A stretch of DNA of 64,000 bases, taken from NCBI GenBank assembly GCA_964505975.1, contig CAZDLW010000003.1:20835-84834 (forward strand), read 5' to 3'. A program made the translations under genes and the position numbers. Shown here piece after piece: positions 24,672 through 34,703 of the stretch. The notes under the pieces are model-generated. The model searched no databases. It was not told where the DNA came from and saw nothing but the letters and a program-made list of their open reading frames with translations. This stretch comes from Gp6-AA40 sp964505975. GTDB lineage: Bacteria > Acidobacteriota > Vicinamibacteria > Vicinamibacterales > UBA2999. Every line of letters starts with the position of its first letter. Positions within the stretch are counted from its first letter, which is position 1.

Positions 24672-25811
24672 GTGCAGGTCCAGACCAACGTCGTCGTCGA
24701 CGCATTCGCCGCGCGCGTATCGCCACTCCGGCTGTCGATCGTCGTGCCAACGTTCAACGAGTCTCAGAACGTGCACGAACTGTTGCGCCGCGTGGAACAG
24801 GCGCTCGGTCCCAGCGGATGGGAGATCTTGTTCGTCGACGACGATTCTCCTGACGGCACGGCCGCGGTGGTACGGTCGATAGCCCAAGTCGATGTTCGCG
24901 TCCGCTGCCTGCAGCGAGTCGGCCGGCGCGGTCTGTCGTCCGCGTGTATCGAGGGGATGCTCGCCACGGCCGCTTCGGTCATTGGCGTCATGGACGCCGA
25001 CCTCCAGCATGACGAGACCATACTTCCGGCAATGCTCGACGAGATCGAGCGCAATGGGGCAGACGTGGCGATCGCCACGCGATACGCCCAGGGCGGCAGT
25101 ACGGGGGATTGGAGCGAGCGGCGCAAAGGCTTTAGTCACCTGGCGACAGCAACAAGCCGGCTGATTGTCAGCCGTCACGTGTCCGATCCCATGAGCGGGT
25201 TCTTCCTGATCCGGCGACGCGTCCTGGAGTCGACGGTCCGTGGTCTCTCGGGCCTGGGTTTCAAGATCCTGATCGATATCCTGGCGACTGCCAAACGGGA
25301 ACAGCTGCACATATCCGAAGTGCCGTACCGGTTCCGCGATCGCTTCGCCGGAGAGAGCAAGCTCGACGAGATGGTCATCTGGGAATACGGCATGTTGCTG
25401 GCCGACAAAGCGGTCGGACGCTTCGTGCCCGTGCGCTTCATCAGTTTCTCGATCATCGGTGGCCTGGGAGTCATCGTCCATATGACCGTGCTTGCCCTGG
25501 CCCTGAACAGCGTCGGTCTTCGGTTCACGGCAGCGCAATCCATCGCCACCGGTGTCGCAATGGTCTTCAACTTCGCGCTGAACAACGTGCTGACCTATCG
25601 TCGCAACCGGCTGCGAGGCCTGGCGTGGTGGACGGGTCTTGCCGTCTTCATAGCTGCCTGCAGCGTCGGCGCGTTCGCCAATGTGGGGGTGGCGACCTAC
25701 CTGTTCGATCGCCATACGGAGTGGATGATCGCAGGGCTTGCTGGCATTCTGGTCGGTTCCGTCTGGAACTACGCCGTGACGCAACTCTACGCCTGGCGCC
25801 AGAAGGTATAG
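24672..25811 (+). CDS. polyprenol-phosphate glycosyltransferase (DPM1-like GT2) fused to GtrA
   Basis: A 379-residue fusion. Residues about 15-235 form a GT2 domain with LSIVVPTFNESQNVHELL, LFVDDDSPDGTA and the DXD region VMDADLQHDE, as in dolichol/polyprenol-phosphate mannosyl- or glucosyltransferases. After FAGESKLDE the protein continues with four membrane helices starting FISFSIIGGLGVIVHM and ending in YAVTQLYAWRQKV, the GtrA flippase-like domain. The enzyme would charge undecaprenyl phosphate with one sugar for use in the periplasm. The GT-C enzyme coded 3 bp downstream is the natural user of such a donor. The start is a GTG; a short upstream extension cannot be excluded. Confidence 0.88.
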   Translation: MQVQTNVVVDAFAARVSPLRLSIVVPTFNESQNVHELLRRVEQALGPSGWEILFVDDDSPDGTAAVVRSIAQVDVRVRCLQRVGRRGLSSACIEGMLATAASVIGVMDADLQHDETILPAMLDEIERNGADVAIATRYAQGGSTGDWSERRKGFSHLATATSRLIVSRHVSDPMSGFFLIRRRVLESTVRGLSGLGFKILIDILATAKREQLHISEVPYRFRDRFAGESKLDEMVIWEYGMLLADKAVGRFVPVRFISFSIIGGLGVIVHMTVLALALNSVGLRFTAAQSIATGVAMVFNFALNNVLTYRRNRLRGLAWWTGLAVFIAACSVGAFANVGVATYLFDRHTEWMIAGLAGILVGSVWNYAVTQLYAWRQKV

Positions 25812-25813
25812 CT

Positions 25814-27400
25814 GTGAACGCATCGGTGAGGCTCGTCGAGCGCGAGGCAGCACGTTCGCCCTCGAGTGGGCTCTCCACGAGATATGGACTGTCGTGGGAA
25901 GTGGTTGCGCTCACGACACTGATAGTTGTCGGCGTGGCGATCCGTCTCCACGAGATCGGCTACAGTTTCGACGGGGACGAAGTCTTTTCCGTCAGACTGG
26001 CGAGTAGTTCGTTTAGCGAGGTCATTTCGCAGTCGCTTCGAGACAGACCACACCCACCTCTTCACAACATCCTGCTGCACCTCTGGATCACGAAGGCGTT
26101 CGGCGCGTCGGAGGCGTCCGTTCGAGCGTTGAGCGTGCTGTTCTCCGCCCTGCTCCTGCTGGTTGCGCATGGTCTGTTTCGCCGTCTGATGCCGGTGTGG
26201 ACCGCGCTTGGTGCCGGGGGCATGCTGACCTTGAGCCCTTTCTTCGTCTATTACGGGCAGCAGGCGCGCCCCTACGCACTGATCGCGCTCCTGTCGGCCG
26301 CCAACCTCTATGCGTTCTCGAGGTTGATGGATGATCCGCGCAGTCGTTCTCGTCTCGCGGCGTGGTCTGTCGCCTCGGCCCTGCTCCTGTACTCTCAGTA
26401 CTTGGGCATCGCGTTGATCGCTTGCGAGATTCTGTATGCGGCGTGCTTCCTTCGGTTGCGGCGTGGTGCAGTTCTTGCCGGTGGCTTCCTGGCATGCGCT
26501 CTCGTACTGCCGTGGCAGCTCGCTGCCATGGGTGCCCCGGCCTTGGCAGGAGCCGATCCTCTGGATGGCATCGACTGGATGTCAGCTCCTACCGCTCGGA
26601 TGTTGGTGTCGTTCTACGTGCACGTTTTCGGGAGTGTGCCTGGGGTCCCTGGCCTGCAACCACCGTGGTTGCTCGTCGTATTGTTGACTACTCTCGGCTG
26701 GGCGTACATGCGGCGCCTTGTCCTCTGGGCACACATTCCCCGCGAGCATGTGTTCGTGATCCTGATTGCGATCGGCGTGCCGCTGATGGTGTGGGCCGGT
26801 TCGGTATGGGGGCCCAAGCCGGTGTTTGCTTCGCGACAACTGATTGGATCGGCCGTGGCGTTCGTAACCCTCATCGGATTGTGTCTGACAGCGCTGCCGA
26901 GGCGTGCGGCGGCCGTGTTCGTGCTGATATTGCTGTTCTGGTCGGCTGCAGCCGTCCCCGAGGCATTCCCCTACAACGCGAAGCCGCCGTGGCGCGACAT
27001 GGCAGCCGCGATTGACGCCAGGTACGGGCCCATAACAGTGGCCGCCCAGGATGTATGGGTGAGCGGACCGCTCGCTCACTATCGCACGGTCGGAGCGGTC
27101 ACGCTGTGGAGCGACCTTTTGGATGACGAACGGCGTGAACGAGTGCTGTTCGCGTGTCGTCCAACTCTTTGCCCCGACATCGACGGGGACGCGCTTCGAT
27201 CACGCCGCGCGCTCGTGGAAACCTGGTCCTGGGGCGATCTCGGTCTCCAGCTCCATCTCTTCGAGATTGCCGCCGAACACGTTGCAGAGGACGCACGCGG
27301 GGCAGCTCCGCTCGACCAACAACAGCAGACGCCACGGCGCTCCAGCCACGTTGGAGGTGCTCGGCAGCGATTCGACTCGCACGGGACACCGGCTACCTGA
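25814..27400 (+). CDS. GT-C membrane glycosyltransferase (GT39/ArnT-like)
   Basis: A 528-residue integral membrane protein. The first periplasmic loop holds IGYSFDGDEVFSVRLA, the DE motif that marks GT-C enzymes using lipid-phosphate sugars. RPHPPLHNILLHLWIT, LSPFFVYYGQQARPYAL and about ten membrane helices follow. The GTG at 25814 lies 3 bp after the previous stop. The longer open frame starts inside the preceding gene and is not needed. Pairing with the polyprenol-phosphate transferase suggests that it adds the sugar in the periplasm. The C-terminal 35 residues are polar and Gln-rich. Confidence 0.87.
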   Translation: MNASVRLVEREAARSPSSGLSTRYGLSWEVVALTTLIVVGVAIRLHEIGYSFDGDEVFSVRLASSSFSEVISQSLRDRPHPPLHNILLHLWITKAFGASEASVRALSVLFSALLLLVAHGLFRRLMPVWTALGAGGMLTLSPFFVYYGQQARPYALIALLSAANLYAFSRLMDDPRSRSRLAAWSVASALLLYSQYLGIALIACEILYAACFLRLRRGAVLAGGFLACALVLPWQLAAMGAPALAGADPLDGIDWMSAPTARMLVSFYVHVFGSVPGVPGLQPPWLLVVLLTTLGWAYMRRLVLWAHIPREHVFVILIAIGVPLMVWAGSVWGPKPVFASRQLIGSAVAFVTLIGLCLTALPRRAAAVFVLILLFWSAAAVPEAFPYNAKPPWRDMAAAIDARYGPITVAAQDVWVSGPLAHYRTVGAVTLWSDLLDDERRERVLFACRPTLCPDIDGDALRSRRALVETWSWGDLGLQLHLFEIAAEHVAEDARGAAPLDQQQQTPRRSSHVGGARQRFDSHGTPAT

Positions 27401-27415
27401 GGTCCAGAGCTCCAT

Positions 27416-29425
27416 ATGTGCGGCATCGTTGGTATCGTCGGTCTTCCGGGCCCGCTTGACGAAGCGACTCGCGCGGTGTCGGCGATGGCGGCGCAGATCC
27501 GGCACCGTGGACCCGACGGCGGAGGCGTGGTCACACATCCAGACGCGACGCTGGCAATGACGAGACTGGCGATCGTTGACGTGGAACACGGACATCAGCC
27601 CATGGCCAACGACGATGGGTCGATCGTGATCGTGTACAACGGGGAGGTCTACAACGCGCCCCTGCTTCGCCGCGATCTCGAGCGGGCGGGCACGCGCTTT
27701 CGCACTCGCAGCGACACCGAAGTCATCCTGCGGCTGTACGAGCGCGATCCCGAGCAGGTGGAGGAGTACCTGGTCGGGATGTGGGCGTTCGCGATCCACG
27801 ATCGGCGCCGGCGCCGCCTCGTACTCAGTCGCGACAGATTCGGCATCAAGCCGCTGTTCGTCGCCGACACGGGTTCCGCGCTGACGTTTGCTTCGGAGCT
27901 TCGCTGCTTCGATCGCAGTCTCGATCCGTTCGCGAGGCTGTTCCGCATCGATCATGACGCCGCGCACGCCATGCTGTCGTGGAGCTACGTGCCGGAGAGC
28001 AGCACCATCTACGAAGGAGTGACACGCCTGGCGCCCGCCAGTCGACTGACAATCGACCTCGCCAGCGGCAGGCGAGAGCGACGGGCCTACTGGACCCTGG
28101 CACCCTCACGCGACGCCGCCCGAGTTCAATCTCTCGATGAGGCCTGCGAGCAGGTGGATGTGCTGCTGAGACACGCCGTCAAAGAGCACCTCGAGAGCGA
28201 CGTGCCAGTTGCGACATTCCTCTCGGGCGGCATCGACTCGTCGTTGGTGACGGCCTACGCGTACGAAGAAGCAGGGTCGCCCATCAAGGCGTACTCGATC
28301 GGCTTTCGCGAACGGGAGCTCGACGAGTCGCCGTTCGCCCGGGCGGTTGCCGGGAAGATTGGCGTGCCGATTTGCGTCGAGACTTTCGACGAGGGGAAGG
28401 CTCGCGCCAGGCTGGCGGATGCGCTCCTCGCGTACGACGAGCCCTTCGGAGACTCCTCGAGCCTGGCTACGTACCTGCTCGCCCATCATGTCAGCCGCGA
28501 CTTCAAAGTCGCCCTGGGTGGCGATGGGGGCGACGAAGTATTCGCAGGGTACAAGCGGTTCATGATTGTTCACCTACGGCGTCCGCTGGCCGCGATGCCG
28601 CGCCTGCGAAATGCACTGGGTCGGACACTGAGACGGTTGCCGGCGCATGACGATCGGACGCGGTACTGGACCAATCTGTTACGCCAGGTGCGTCTGTTGG
28701 CGAAGGGGCTCGACGGGTCCGACGGGCAGGTGTACGCGCGGCTCACACAGTGGGCGCCGCTCGCGTATACCGAGCCGCTGGTGCGCAGGCCCGTCTCGAC
28801 CGCACGCTTCGAGGAAGAGGCGTGGAAGCGGTTCAACCAGGCCGAAGGGACGGAGCTTCAACGGTCGCTCGCGACCGACATGGGCAGTCCGCTGTGCAAC
28901 GACATGCTCGTGAAAGTCGATAGAGCCAGCATGGCGTGCAGCCTGGAAGCGCGTGTGCCGTTCCTGGACCACCGCCTCGTCGAGTTCGGAGTGGGCCTGC
29001 CCGAGAGGTTCACGGTGGGACCCCCGGGGAGCGCCTTCAGCGGCAAGCGTGTGCTCAGGGCGTTGCACGAGCGGCGTTTCGGCCCGGAGCTGGCGCACCG
29101 CAAGAAGCAGGGATTCGGTGTGCCCGTTCAGCAGTGGTTGGCGGGGCCGTTCGATGCCGCTTGTGAGCGCCTCTTCGAGCGGAGGCGGCTCGACCGGTTC
29201 GGCATCCTGTCCAGCGCCGAGCTGTCAGACGGCCGATTCCGTCGTTGGGTAACCGGAGGGCTGCCGTGGATAGCGTGGCATGCCTTTGCGCTTGCCGCCT
29301 GGTGCGAGGCGACGCTGGGCGACGGGCCGGACGCGCTCCGTGAGCTCATCGAGGAACGCCGGTTCCAACCAGGCGGGATGGCTCCGGCCGCCATCTCGCT
29401 GCGCAGTGCTGGTTCGATGGAATGA
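27416..29425 (+). CDS. asnB: asparagine synthase-type glutamine amidotransferase
   Basis: A 669-residue enzyme. After Met1 the catalytic Cys2 starts CGIVGIVG of the class II glutaminase domain, with RHRGPDGGG, YNGEVYN and FASELR. The synthetase domain has the ATP pyrophosphatase loop FLSGGIDSSLV and GGDGGDEVFAGYKR. In exopolysaccharide loci such AsnB paralogues are thought to amidate uronic acids or other glycan carboxylates rather than to make asparagine. This version resembles those near exosortase-type EPS loci. It follows the GT-C gene by 15 bp. No regulatory signal is obvious. Confidence 0.9.
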   Translation: MCGIVGIVGLPGPLDEATRAVSAMAAQIRHRGPDGGGVVTHPDATLAMTRLAIVDVEHGHQPMANDDGSIVIVYNGEVYNAPLLRRDLERAGTRFRTRSDTEVILRLYERDPEQVEEYLVGMWAFAIHDRRRRRLVLSRDRFGIKPLFVADTGSALTFASELRCFDRSLDPFARLFRIDHDAAHAMLSWSYVPESSTIYEGVTRLAPASRLTIDLASGRRERRAYWTLAPSRDAARVQSLDEACEQVDVLLRHAVKEHLESDVPVATFLSGGIDSSLVTAYAYEEAGSPIKAYSIGFRERELDESPFARAVAGKIGVPICVETFDEGKARARLADALLAYDEPFGDSSSLATYLLAHHVSRDFKVALGGDGGDEVFAGYKRFMIVHLRRPLAAMPRLRNALGRTLRRLPAHDDRTRYWTNLLRQVRLLAKGLDGSDGQVYARLTQWAPLAYTEPLVRRPVSTARFEEEAWKRFNQAEGTELQRSLATDMGSPLCNDMLVKVDRASMACSLEARVPFLDHRLVEFGVGLPERFTVGPPGSAFSGKRVLRALHERRFGPELAHRKKQGFGVPVQQWLAGPFDAACERLFERRRLDRFGILSSAELSDGRFRRWVTGGLPWIAWHAFALAAWCEATLGDGPDALRELIEERRFQPGGMAPAAISLRSAGSME

Positions 29426-29528
29426 CGGAACTGGCTTCAGGTGCAGGACGAAGCACGGAGCATGTCGATTCGAAGTGTCGAGGTTGGTGGCTCCACGCGA
29501 CGGGCGAAATGAGGTCGAGGTCCGGCGG

Positions 29529-30887
29529 ATGTTCCTGATGTCGGATGCGTTTCGTGCACTCGACGAGCGCCATCTGCAGGCGTGGAACTGGCGGTCCGTC
29601 AGCATCCTGTTCATTTCGTACGACTTCGGCCCTGCCAGCGGCCCGGAGGGGCTCGCCGGGCGTCGGCTGGTCAACTGCCTGCTGGAAGCCGGTGCGCAGG
29701 TGCATGTCCTCACTGCCGGTGGAGCCGACGAGTGCCGCGACTACGATGCGACTGTCGTGCCACAGCGACCACTCTCGGACAACAAGGTGCTCAGGACCGT
29801 GCAGATGGTGCGGTGTGGTATCCCAGAGGGGGTTGGTCTCTGGGTAGAGCGGGCGGTCTGTGCCGGTATCCGGGTGCTGAAATCGCTTCCCGCCGACACG
29901 ATCATCTATGGGCGCGCCATGCCGGCATCGAGCAATATCGCCGCGTGGCACGTCGCGCGATTGAGCGGGCTGCCCTGGGTGGCCCACTTCAGCGATCCGT
30001 TCCCGCCCGTTGAGTACCGGTCTCACCGCTGGAACTGGCTCGCCACCTACAAGTGGCCGATGTTTCAGCGCTGGCGCCGTCGAATTCTCGAAGACGCCGG
30101 GGCCCTGAGCTTCACCAACCCGCACGAAGCCTCGGCCTTTCTGGGACGCGAGCGTGAGCGTTACCTGTCCAAGGCTTTCGTCGTCACGCATCTGCCTTCC
30201 GCGACGATGTGGCCTTCCGCGGCACCGCAGTACGATGTGTTTCACATCGTGCACACGGGCAACTTCTACTTTCTGCCCGGACGTTCTCCAGGTGTCCACA
30301 CATCCGGAACGGTTCTGCACGGCCTGCGTCTGTTTCTCGACCGTACTCCGTCGGCGCAGGGGCTCGTTCGCTTCACGCAAGCTGGATGGGCTCATGGCGA
30401 CGTCGCGGAGTGGACGGACCGATGCGGGCTGCATGACGTCGTACGCAACGTCGGGCGACTCACACAGCCTGAGGTGATGGCGCTGCTGAACGCCGCGAAT
30501 CTCCTGATTGCGGTGGACTACGCGCGTGCGGACAGCACCGCCTTGCTGTCCAAGCTGCCCGACTATATCGGTGCCGGTCGCCCGATTCTTGCCGTCACCG
30601 CACGTTCGTCGGCGATGGGCCGTCTGTTCAACGAGGACGGGGCCGGCCTCATCGCCCACTACGATGCGCCCGAGGAAGTCGCGCAGCGCATCGGCCTGAT
30701 CTTCGGTGAATGGCGTGAGCGTCGAGCGGAGGCGTTTCTTCCGCGACCGACGGCAATCGAGTCGTTCATGCCGCAGCGCGTCCTTGCTGAGCTCGCGGGC
30801 GCCTGTCTGGTTGCGCAGCGGGGACGGGGCACCAGTGACGCGGAGACTGCACGTGTCCCCGAACTGGTCGGCGAAGGAACTACCTGA
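29529..30887 (+). CDS. GT4-like glycosyltransferase
   Basis: A 452-residue GT-B-fold protein. The start at ATG 29529 lies 7-8 bp after a GAGG, and the first beta strand is VSILFISYDFGPASGPEG, typical for GT4. The middle has FHIVHTGNFYF, start of the second Rossmann half, and the C-terminal donor region is LLNAANLLIAVDY with SKLPDYIGAGRPILAVT. The classical E-x7-E motif is weak. The open frame extends upstream into the asparagine synthase gene, but those residues show no similarity. The next gene overlaps the stop as TGATG. Donor and acceptor unknown. Confidence 0.8.
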   Translation: MFLMSDAFRALDERHLQAWNWRSVSILFISYDFGPASGPEGLAGRRLVNCLLEAGAQVHVLTAGGADECRDYDATVVPQRPLSDNKVLRTVQMVRCGIPEGVGLWVERAVCAGIRVLKSLPADTIIYGRAMPASSNIAAWHVARLSGLPWVAHFSDPFPPVEYRSHRWNWLATYKWPMFQRWRRRILEDAGALSFTNPHEASAFLGRERERYLSKAFVVTHLPSATMWPSAAPQYDVFHIVHTGNFYFLPGRSPGVHTSGTVLHGLRLFLDRTPSAQGLVRFTQAGWAHGDVAEWTDRCGLHDVVRNVGRLTQPEVMALLNAANLLIAVDYARADSTALLSKLPDYIGAGRPILAVTARSSAMGRLFNEDGAGLIAHYDAPEEVAQRIGLIFGEWRERRAEAFLPRPTAIESFMPQRVLAELAGACLVAQRGRGTSDAETARVPELVGEGTT

Positions 30888-32206
30888 TGAACTCGCTGGT
30901 GATGACACACTATCGCCCTCACAGACCCGCCAGCGGTGCGGCGCTGCGAAACTGGCAGAACATCAGCGCATTGGCGTCGCTCGGGCCAGTGGACGTCGTG
31001 ACAGTTGGCGTGGAGGAGACGGACGAGCCGATCGAGCGCGTGCGCGAGTGGGTACCGTTCCCACTGACTACCCGATCGAGGTGGGACCGCATCAAGACGG
31101 TGTGTGCACCGTTGCGTCCGGGAATCTATCCCGGCATCGATCTGTATCACTCGCAACGTGTCGCCTCGTGGCTGCGGCAGCGTGCGTCGCAGGGCCGGTA
31201 TGATGTCGCCGTGATCGAGACCATCTCGTTGGCGTCCTATCTCGACGATTTGAGGTATGCAGCCGATCGGGTCGTGTTCGACGCGCACAACGTGGAGGGT
31301 GCTCTGGATACGACGGTCGGCAAGGCACTATCCAGCGCTGCATCGCCGAGCGTGGACCCTCTGAAGCGTTGGGTATTGAATCGCCGGTTGATCGCGGCAG
31401 AGGGGCGCGTCGTCAGAGGCGCCGATCTCGTCTGGGTCTGCAGCGACCCCGATGCCCGAGAGATCGCGCAGGTGTACGGCAGGCGAACCGGCCTGACAGT
31501 TGTGCCGAACGCCGTCGATGTCGACGCCTACCGGCGCCCCGGTGCGTCACCTGCGGGAGGCGACTGGAGCCGCATGCCGGTGACGATGGTGTATCCAGCG
31601 CTGTTCGCCTATTTCCCGAACGAAGACGCCGCACTGCGCCTGATCCGGGAGGTGCTGCCGGCCGTTCGAGCGCGGGGCCACGACGCTCGTGTCGTGCTCG
31701 TGGGTCGGGACGCGACGCCGGCGCTCGTCAACGCAGCCGCGCAGACCGCCGGCGTCGAGCTCACCGGTGCGGTCGAGAGTATCGTGCCGTACTTGGAGCA
31801 GCCATGCGTGGTAACGCTGCCCATCCAGCTGGGAGGCGGAACACGTCTGAAGATTCTCGAGGCCTTTGCGGTTGGCCGGCCGGTCGTCAGTACCGCGAAG
31901 GGCGCAGAGGGTCTCGACACAGTCGATGGCGAACAAATCCTGATCCGCGACGATCCGGATTCGATCGCTGCAGCCGTGGTCGAGTTGTGGCGTCATCCGA
32001 TCATGCGCGCGAACCTCTGCGACAAGGCGCTCCAGCTGGTGCGCTCGCATTATTCATGGCACGTGGCCGCGCAACGGGTCGCTCACAGTCTTGGGGTGGC
32101 ATCGCCCCGTGCACATCCTCCTGATACGATGGGGCCTGCGCGAGCCACCGGGCATGACAGGATTCCGCCGGCTCAGGAGCTCTGCGAGGAGGCATGCTCG
32201 CCATGA
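30887..32206 (+). CDS. GT4-family glycosyltransferase
   Basis: A 439-residue GT-B protein of the TuaH/PslH-like type. The N-terminal half has HYRPHRPASGAALRNWQNI and VFDAHNVEG. The second half begins VTMVYPALFAYFPNEDAALRL and contains VVLVGRDATPAL and the donor-site run GGGTRLKILEAFAVGRPVVST. It begins inside the stop of the preceding glycosyltransferase (TGATG). The last 30 residues are low complexity. It ends the long + strand operon that begins near 13878. Confidence 0.87.
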   Translation: MNSLVMTHYRPHRPASGAALRNWQNISALASLGPVDVVTVGVEETDEPIERVREWVPFPLTTRSRWDRIKTVCAPLRPGIYPGIDLYHSQRVASWLRQRASQGRYDVAVIETISLASYLDDLRYAADRVVFDAHNVEGALDTTVGKALSSAASPSVDPLKRWVLNRRLIAAEGRVVRGADLVWVCSDPDAREIAQVYGRRTGLTVVPNAVDVDAYRRPGASPAGGDWSRMPVTMVYPALFAYFPNEDAALRLIREVLPAVRARGHDARVVLVGRDATPALVNAAAQTAGVELTGAVESIVPYLEQPCVVTLPIQLGGGTRLKILEAFAVGRPVVSTAKGAEGLDTVDGEQILIRDDPDSIAAAVVELWRHPIMRANLCDKALQLVRSHYSWHVAAQRVAHSLGVASPRAHPPDTMGPARATGHDRIPPAQELCEEACSP

Positions 32207-32448
32207 CTCGACACCGTCTTCACCGTTGCAGTGCGACCAAGTCCTTTGCTGGCCGATCAGTGCCTCACGCGTCGATCGGCGACACCACCTCGGCCACACG
32301 GATAGGACTGCGGTGTTCGAATGGGTGAGAACACACGGACAATGGACGAGGGCGATCGATCGCGCGTCGAGAACGAGGTGTGCAGAAGTGACAGGCACGC
32401 TTGGAGGAACGTGAAAGAGACATTGCGCCAGTCTTCGAAACGTCGGGG

Positions 32449-33354
32449 ATGAACGTGGCGAACTGTGCGTCTCTCGTGCGTTGGCTTGCGGGCGAGACCA
32501 ACGTGATCAGGCTGAAAGCCTGGCGCGATCTCTATCGGCGCGGCGTGCTGTTCAGGTATTTGGTGGGCCGGTCCCTCGTCGCCGTGGATCTGTCGCAGTG
32601 GTTGGATATTCAGCGCAACGGTTACAAGCTCCGGTTTTTTCCATCAGCCCTCTCCGTTGCCATGTGGACAGACTCCAGTTACTTTCGAGAAGATGAAGAG
32701 CTTCTCATACACTACTTACGGCCGGGCGACACCGTGATTGACGTTGGTGCCAATATCGGCGCGATTACCCTGGCAGCCGCTCAGGTCGTTGGCGAGACTG
32801 GTCGAGTCGTCGCCATCGAAGCGCATCCTCGGACGTTCGCGTACTTGCGTGAGAACGTACGTCTGAACGAGAGAGCGAACGTAGATCTGCACAACGTGGC
32901 GATTGGCAGTGAGCCGGGACGGATTTGGTTTACCGACTACCGCTTGGATGAGCAGAATCACGTTGTGACGGATGGCCAGGGGTTCGAGGTGGCGGCCGTG
33001 CCACTGGATGATCTGGCGCGCGACGTTGTACGTGTAGCGCTACTGAAGGTTGACGTGGAGGGATACGAGCGGGCGGTATTCGAAGGGGCCGTGCAGGTAC
33101 TTGGCAGGACTGAAGCCGTGCTCTTTGAGTCTTGGGAGCGGCACTTCCGCAAGTACGGCGACACGACCTCGGATGTTCTGACATTACTGCGCGGATGCGG
33201 GTTCGAGCTGTTTCGCACGGCGCCGGGCCTCACACCGATTCCAGACGACTATGTTTCACAGCGGTGCGAGAACCTTCTCGCTCTGCGCCCTCCGGCGCTC
33301 GAACGGTTGAGACCGCCATTGATGCGGTCGTCTGGCAGTGCGTCCGCGGCCTGA
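32449..33354 (+). CDS. FkbM-family methyltransferase
   Basis: A SAM-dependent O-methyltransferase of 301 residues from ATG 32449. A longer frame from TTG 32401 is possible. It has an N-terminal helical part, then VIDVGANIGAITLAAAQ as SAM motif I, VVAIEAHPRTFAYL as motif II, and LLKVDVEGYERAVFEGA, the FkbM signature with DVEG. Such enzymes commonly methylate sugars of surface glycans. Lower GC wobble positions than the flanking genes hint at separate ancestry. It is separated from the previous operon by 242 bp in which no gene is convincing. Confidence 0.88.
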   Translation: MNVANCASLVRWLAGETNVIRLKAWRDLYRRGVLFRYLVGRSLVAVDLSQWLDIQRNGYKLRFFPSALSVAMWTDSSYFREDEELLIHYLRPGDTVIDVGANIGAITLAAAQVVGETGRVVAIEAHPRTFAYLRENVRLNERANVDLHNVAIGSEPGRIWFTDYRLDEQNHVVTDGQGFEVAAVPLDDLARDVVRVALLKVDVEGYERAVFEGAVQVLGRTEAVLFESWERHFRKYGDTTSDVLTLLRGCGFELFRTAPGLTPIPDDYVSQRCENLLALRPPALERLRPPLMRSSGSASAA

Positions 33355-33632
33355 TCGTTCGAGCGACATCGAACTAGACATGGTCCAGCAACGATTGCTC
33401 TCGGTACGACGAGCGGCTGGTTGGGGCTGTGCGCCCAGTCGTGTCCTCTGAGTTCCACTCGTCGATGTCCGCTCGAAGGCGGCTTGAGTCGCCTTCAGGG
33501 CGAAGGCAAGTTGTTCCGAGTTCTCCGAAGGAACTTCCCGGTCGTCGCGAGACTGACATCACCACGGCTCAACAGGTGCGGAAGCGCGATTGTCTCGCCT
33601 CGGCCGGGGTCTATGAGGAGGTGTGCTAGCCG

Positions 33633-34703
33633 ATGAAGCCCGACGCGACACGGTTTTTCGTCTGTCCTGAGTGCTACGGAGATCTTTGCCTGCAGAGTGC
33701 GGACAGTCGCGAAGTCATCGAGGGACAGCTCGATTGCGGATGTGGCCGATCGTACCCGGTTGTGCGTGGCGTGCCGCGCTTTGTCTCGAGCGAGGACTAC
33801 GCCGACACCTTTGGACGACAATGGACGCGCTGGGCGCGCACGCAGCACGACAGCCTCAACGGAACGAGGATCTTTCGCGGACGCCTCGAAAGCTACACGG
33901 GATGGACTCCCGAGGCGCTGGCTGACGAGGTCATCGTGGACGCGGGTTGTGGACCAGGTGGGTTCATCGATGTCATCGAGCGGCATGTCCGAGCGGTCAT
34001 CGGGTTCGACTTGTCGAAGGCGATCGATGCGTGTTATGAGCTGCACGGACGAAGCCCGTCCGTCTATCTGGCGCAAGCGGACATCTTCAGGCCGCCGGTT
34101 CGGCCAGGTGTCGCCGATCGACTCTTCACCTTCGGCGTTGTCCAGCACACGCCGGATCCGGAGCGCGCGTTCCGATCGCTCGTCCCGCTCGTGAGACCCG
34201 GTGGCGAGATCGCCGTGTGGGTCTACCGACGTTACTTCATCCCACAGCCCGCCTACTGGCTTCGCCGCGTCACGGCAGGTATGCCAGAGCCGAAAGCCAC
34301 GCACTTCATCGAGTGGTATGTCCCGAAAGCGCTGGCCGTCGCCACTCTCCTTGGTCACGTTCCCCTGATTGGGCGTCAGCTCCGCCGGCTCGTGCCGGTC
34401 GCGGACTACCGCCAGACGCTTTCCTTGACCGAGGATCAGCATCGCGAGTGGTCGTTGATGGATACGCATGACGGTCTCATCACGCGATTCACCTTCCCCC
34501 AGCGCTGGCGGGACCTGGAGCGGTGGATGGCCGATCTCGAAGGCGTGCGGCGTCCGGACCCGAAGCAAATGGCGGCTGTGGCACGGTTGCCTGGGCCTCC
34601 TGCAACTGCCCAACCGGACCCTGCGGTTGTTGGCCCCCTTCACCTTCTGCCAGGAAGCTCGGGGCGAGCTGCAGAGCGCGTGCGTATGGACAGGGAGCGA
34701 TGA
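33633..34703 (+). CDS. class I methyltransferase with N-terminal Trm112-like zinc ribbon
   Basis: A 356-residue protein. It starts with FFVCPECYGDLCLQ and LDCGCGRSYPVVRGVPRF, a Trm112-like zinc-ribbon (CPxC and CGC). A SAM-binding core follows with EVIVDAGCGPGGFIDVI, IGFDLSKAI and FTFGVVQHTPDPERAFRSL. The PEAxxxGGxxxxYR-like tail typical of the end of this family is missing. Instead the last 60 residues are Pro/Ala/Arg-rich, so a frameshift near the 3' end is possible. Its stop overlaps the following GT2 start as ATGA at 34700. Substrate unknown, probably a sugar or lipid-linked glycan. Confidence 0.83.
   Translation: MKPDATRFFVCPECYGDLCLQSADSREVIEGQLDCGCGRSYPVVRGVPRFVSSEDYADTFGRQWTRWARTQHDSLNGTRIFRGRLESYTGWTPEALADEVIVDAGCGPGGFIDVIERHVRAVIGFDLSKAIDACYELHGRSPSVYLAQADIFRPPVRPGVADRLFTFGVVQHTPDPERAFRSLVPLVRPGGEIAVWVYRRYFIPQPAYWLRRVTAGMPEPKATHFIEWYVPKALAVATLLGHVPLIGRQLRRLVPVADYRQTLSLTEDQHREWSLMDTHDGLITRFTFPQRWRDLERWMADLEGVRRPDPKQMAAVARLPGPPATAQPDPAVVGPLHLLPGSSGRAAERVRMDRER

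Noticed and set aside
29346..30908. 520-codon - strand open frame
   Set aside because: It is antisense to a GT4-like gene with normal motifs; shadow frame.
33495..34643. 382-codon - strand open frame
   Set aside because: It is opposite the zinc-ribbon methyltransferase and lacks any domain.
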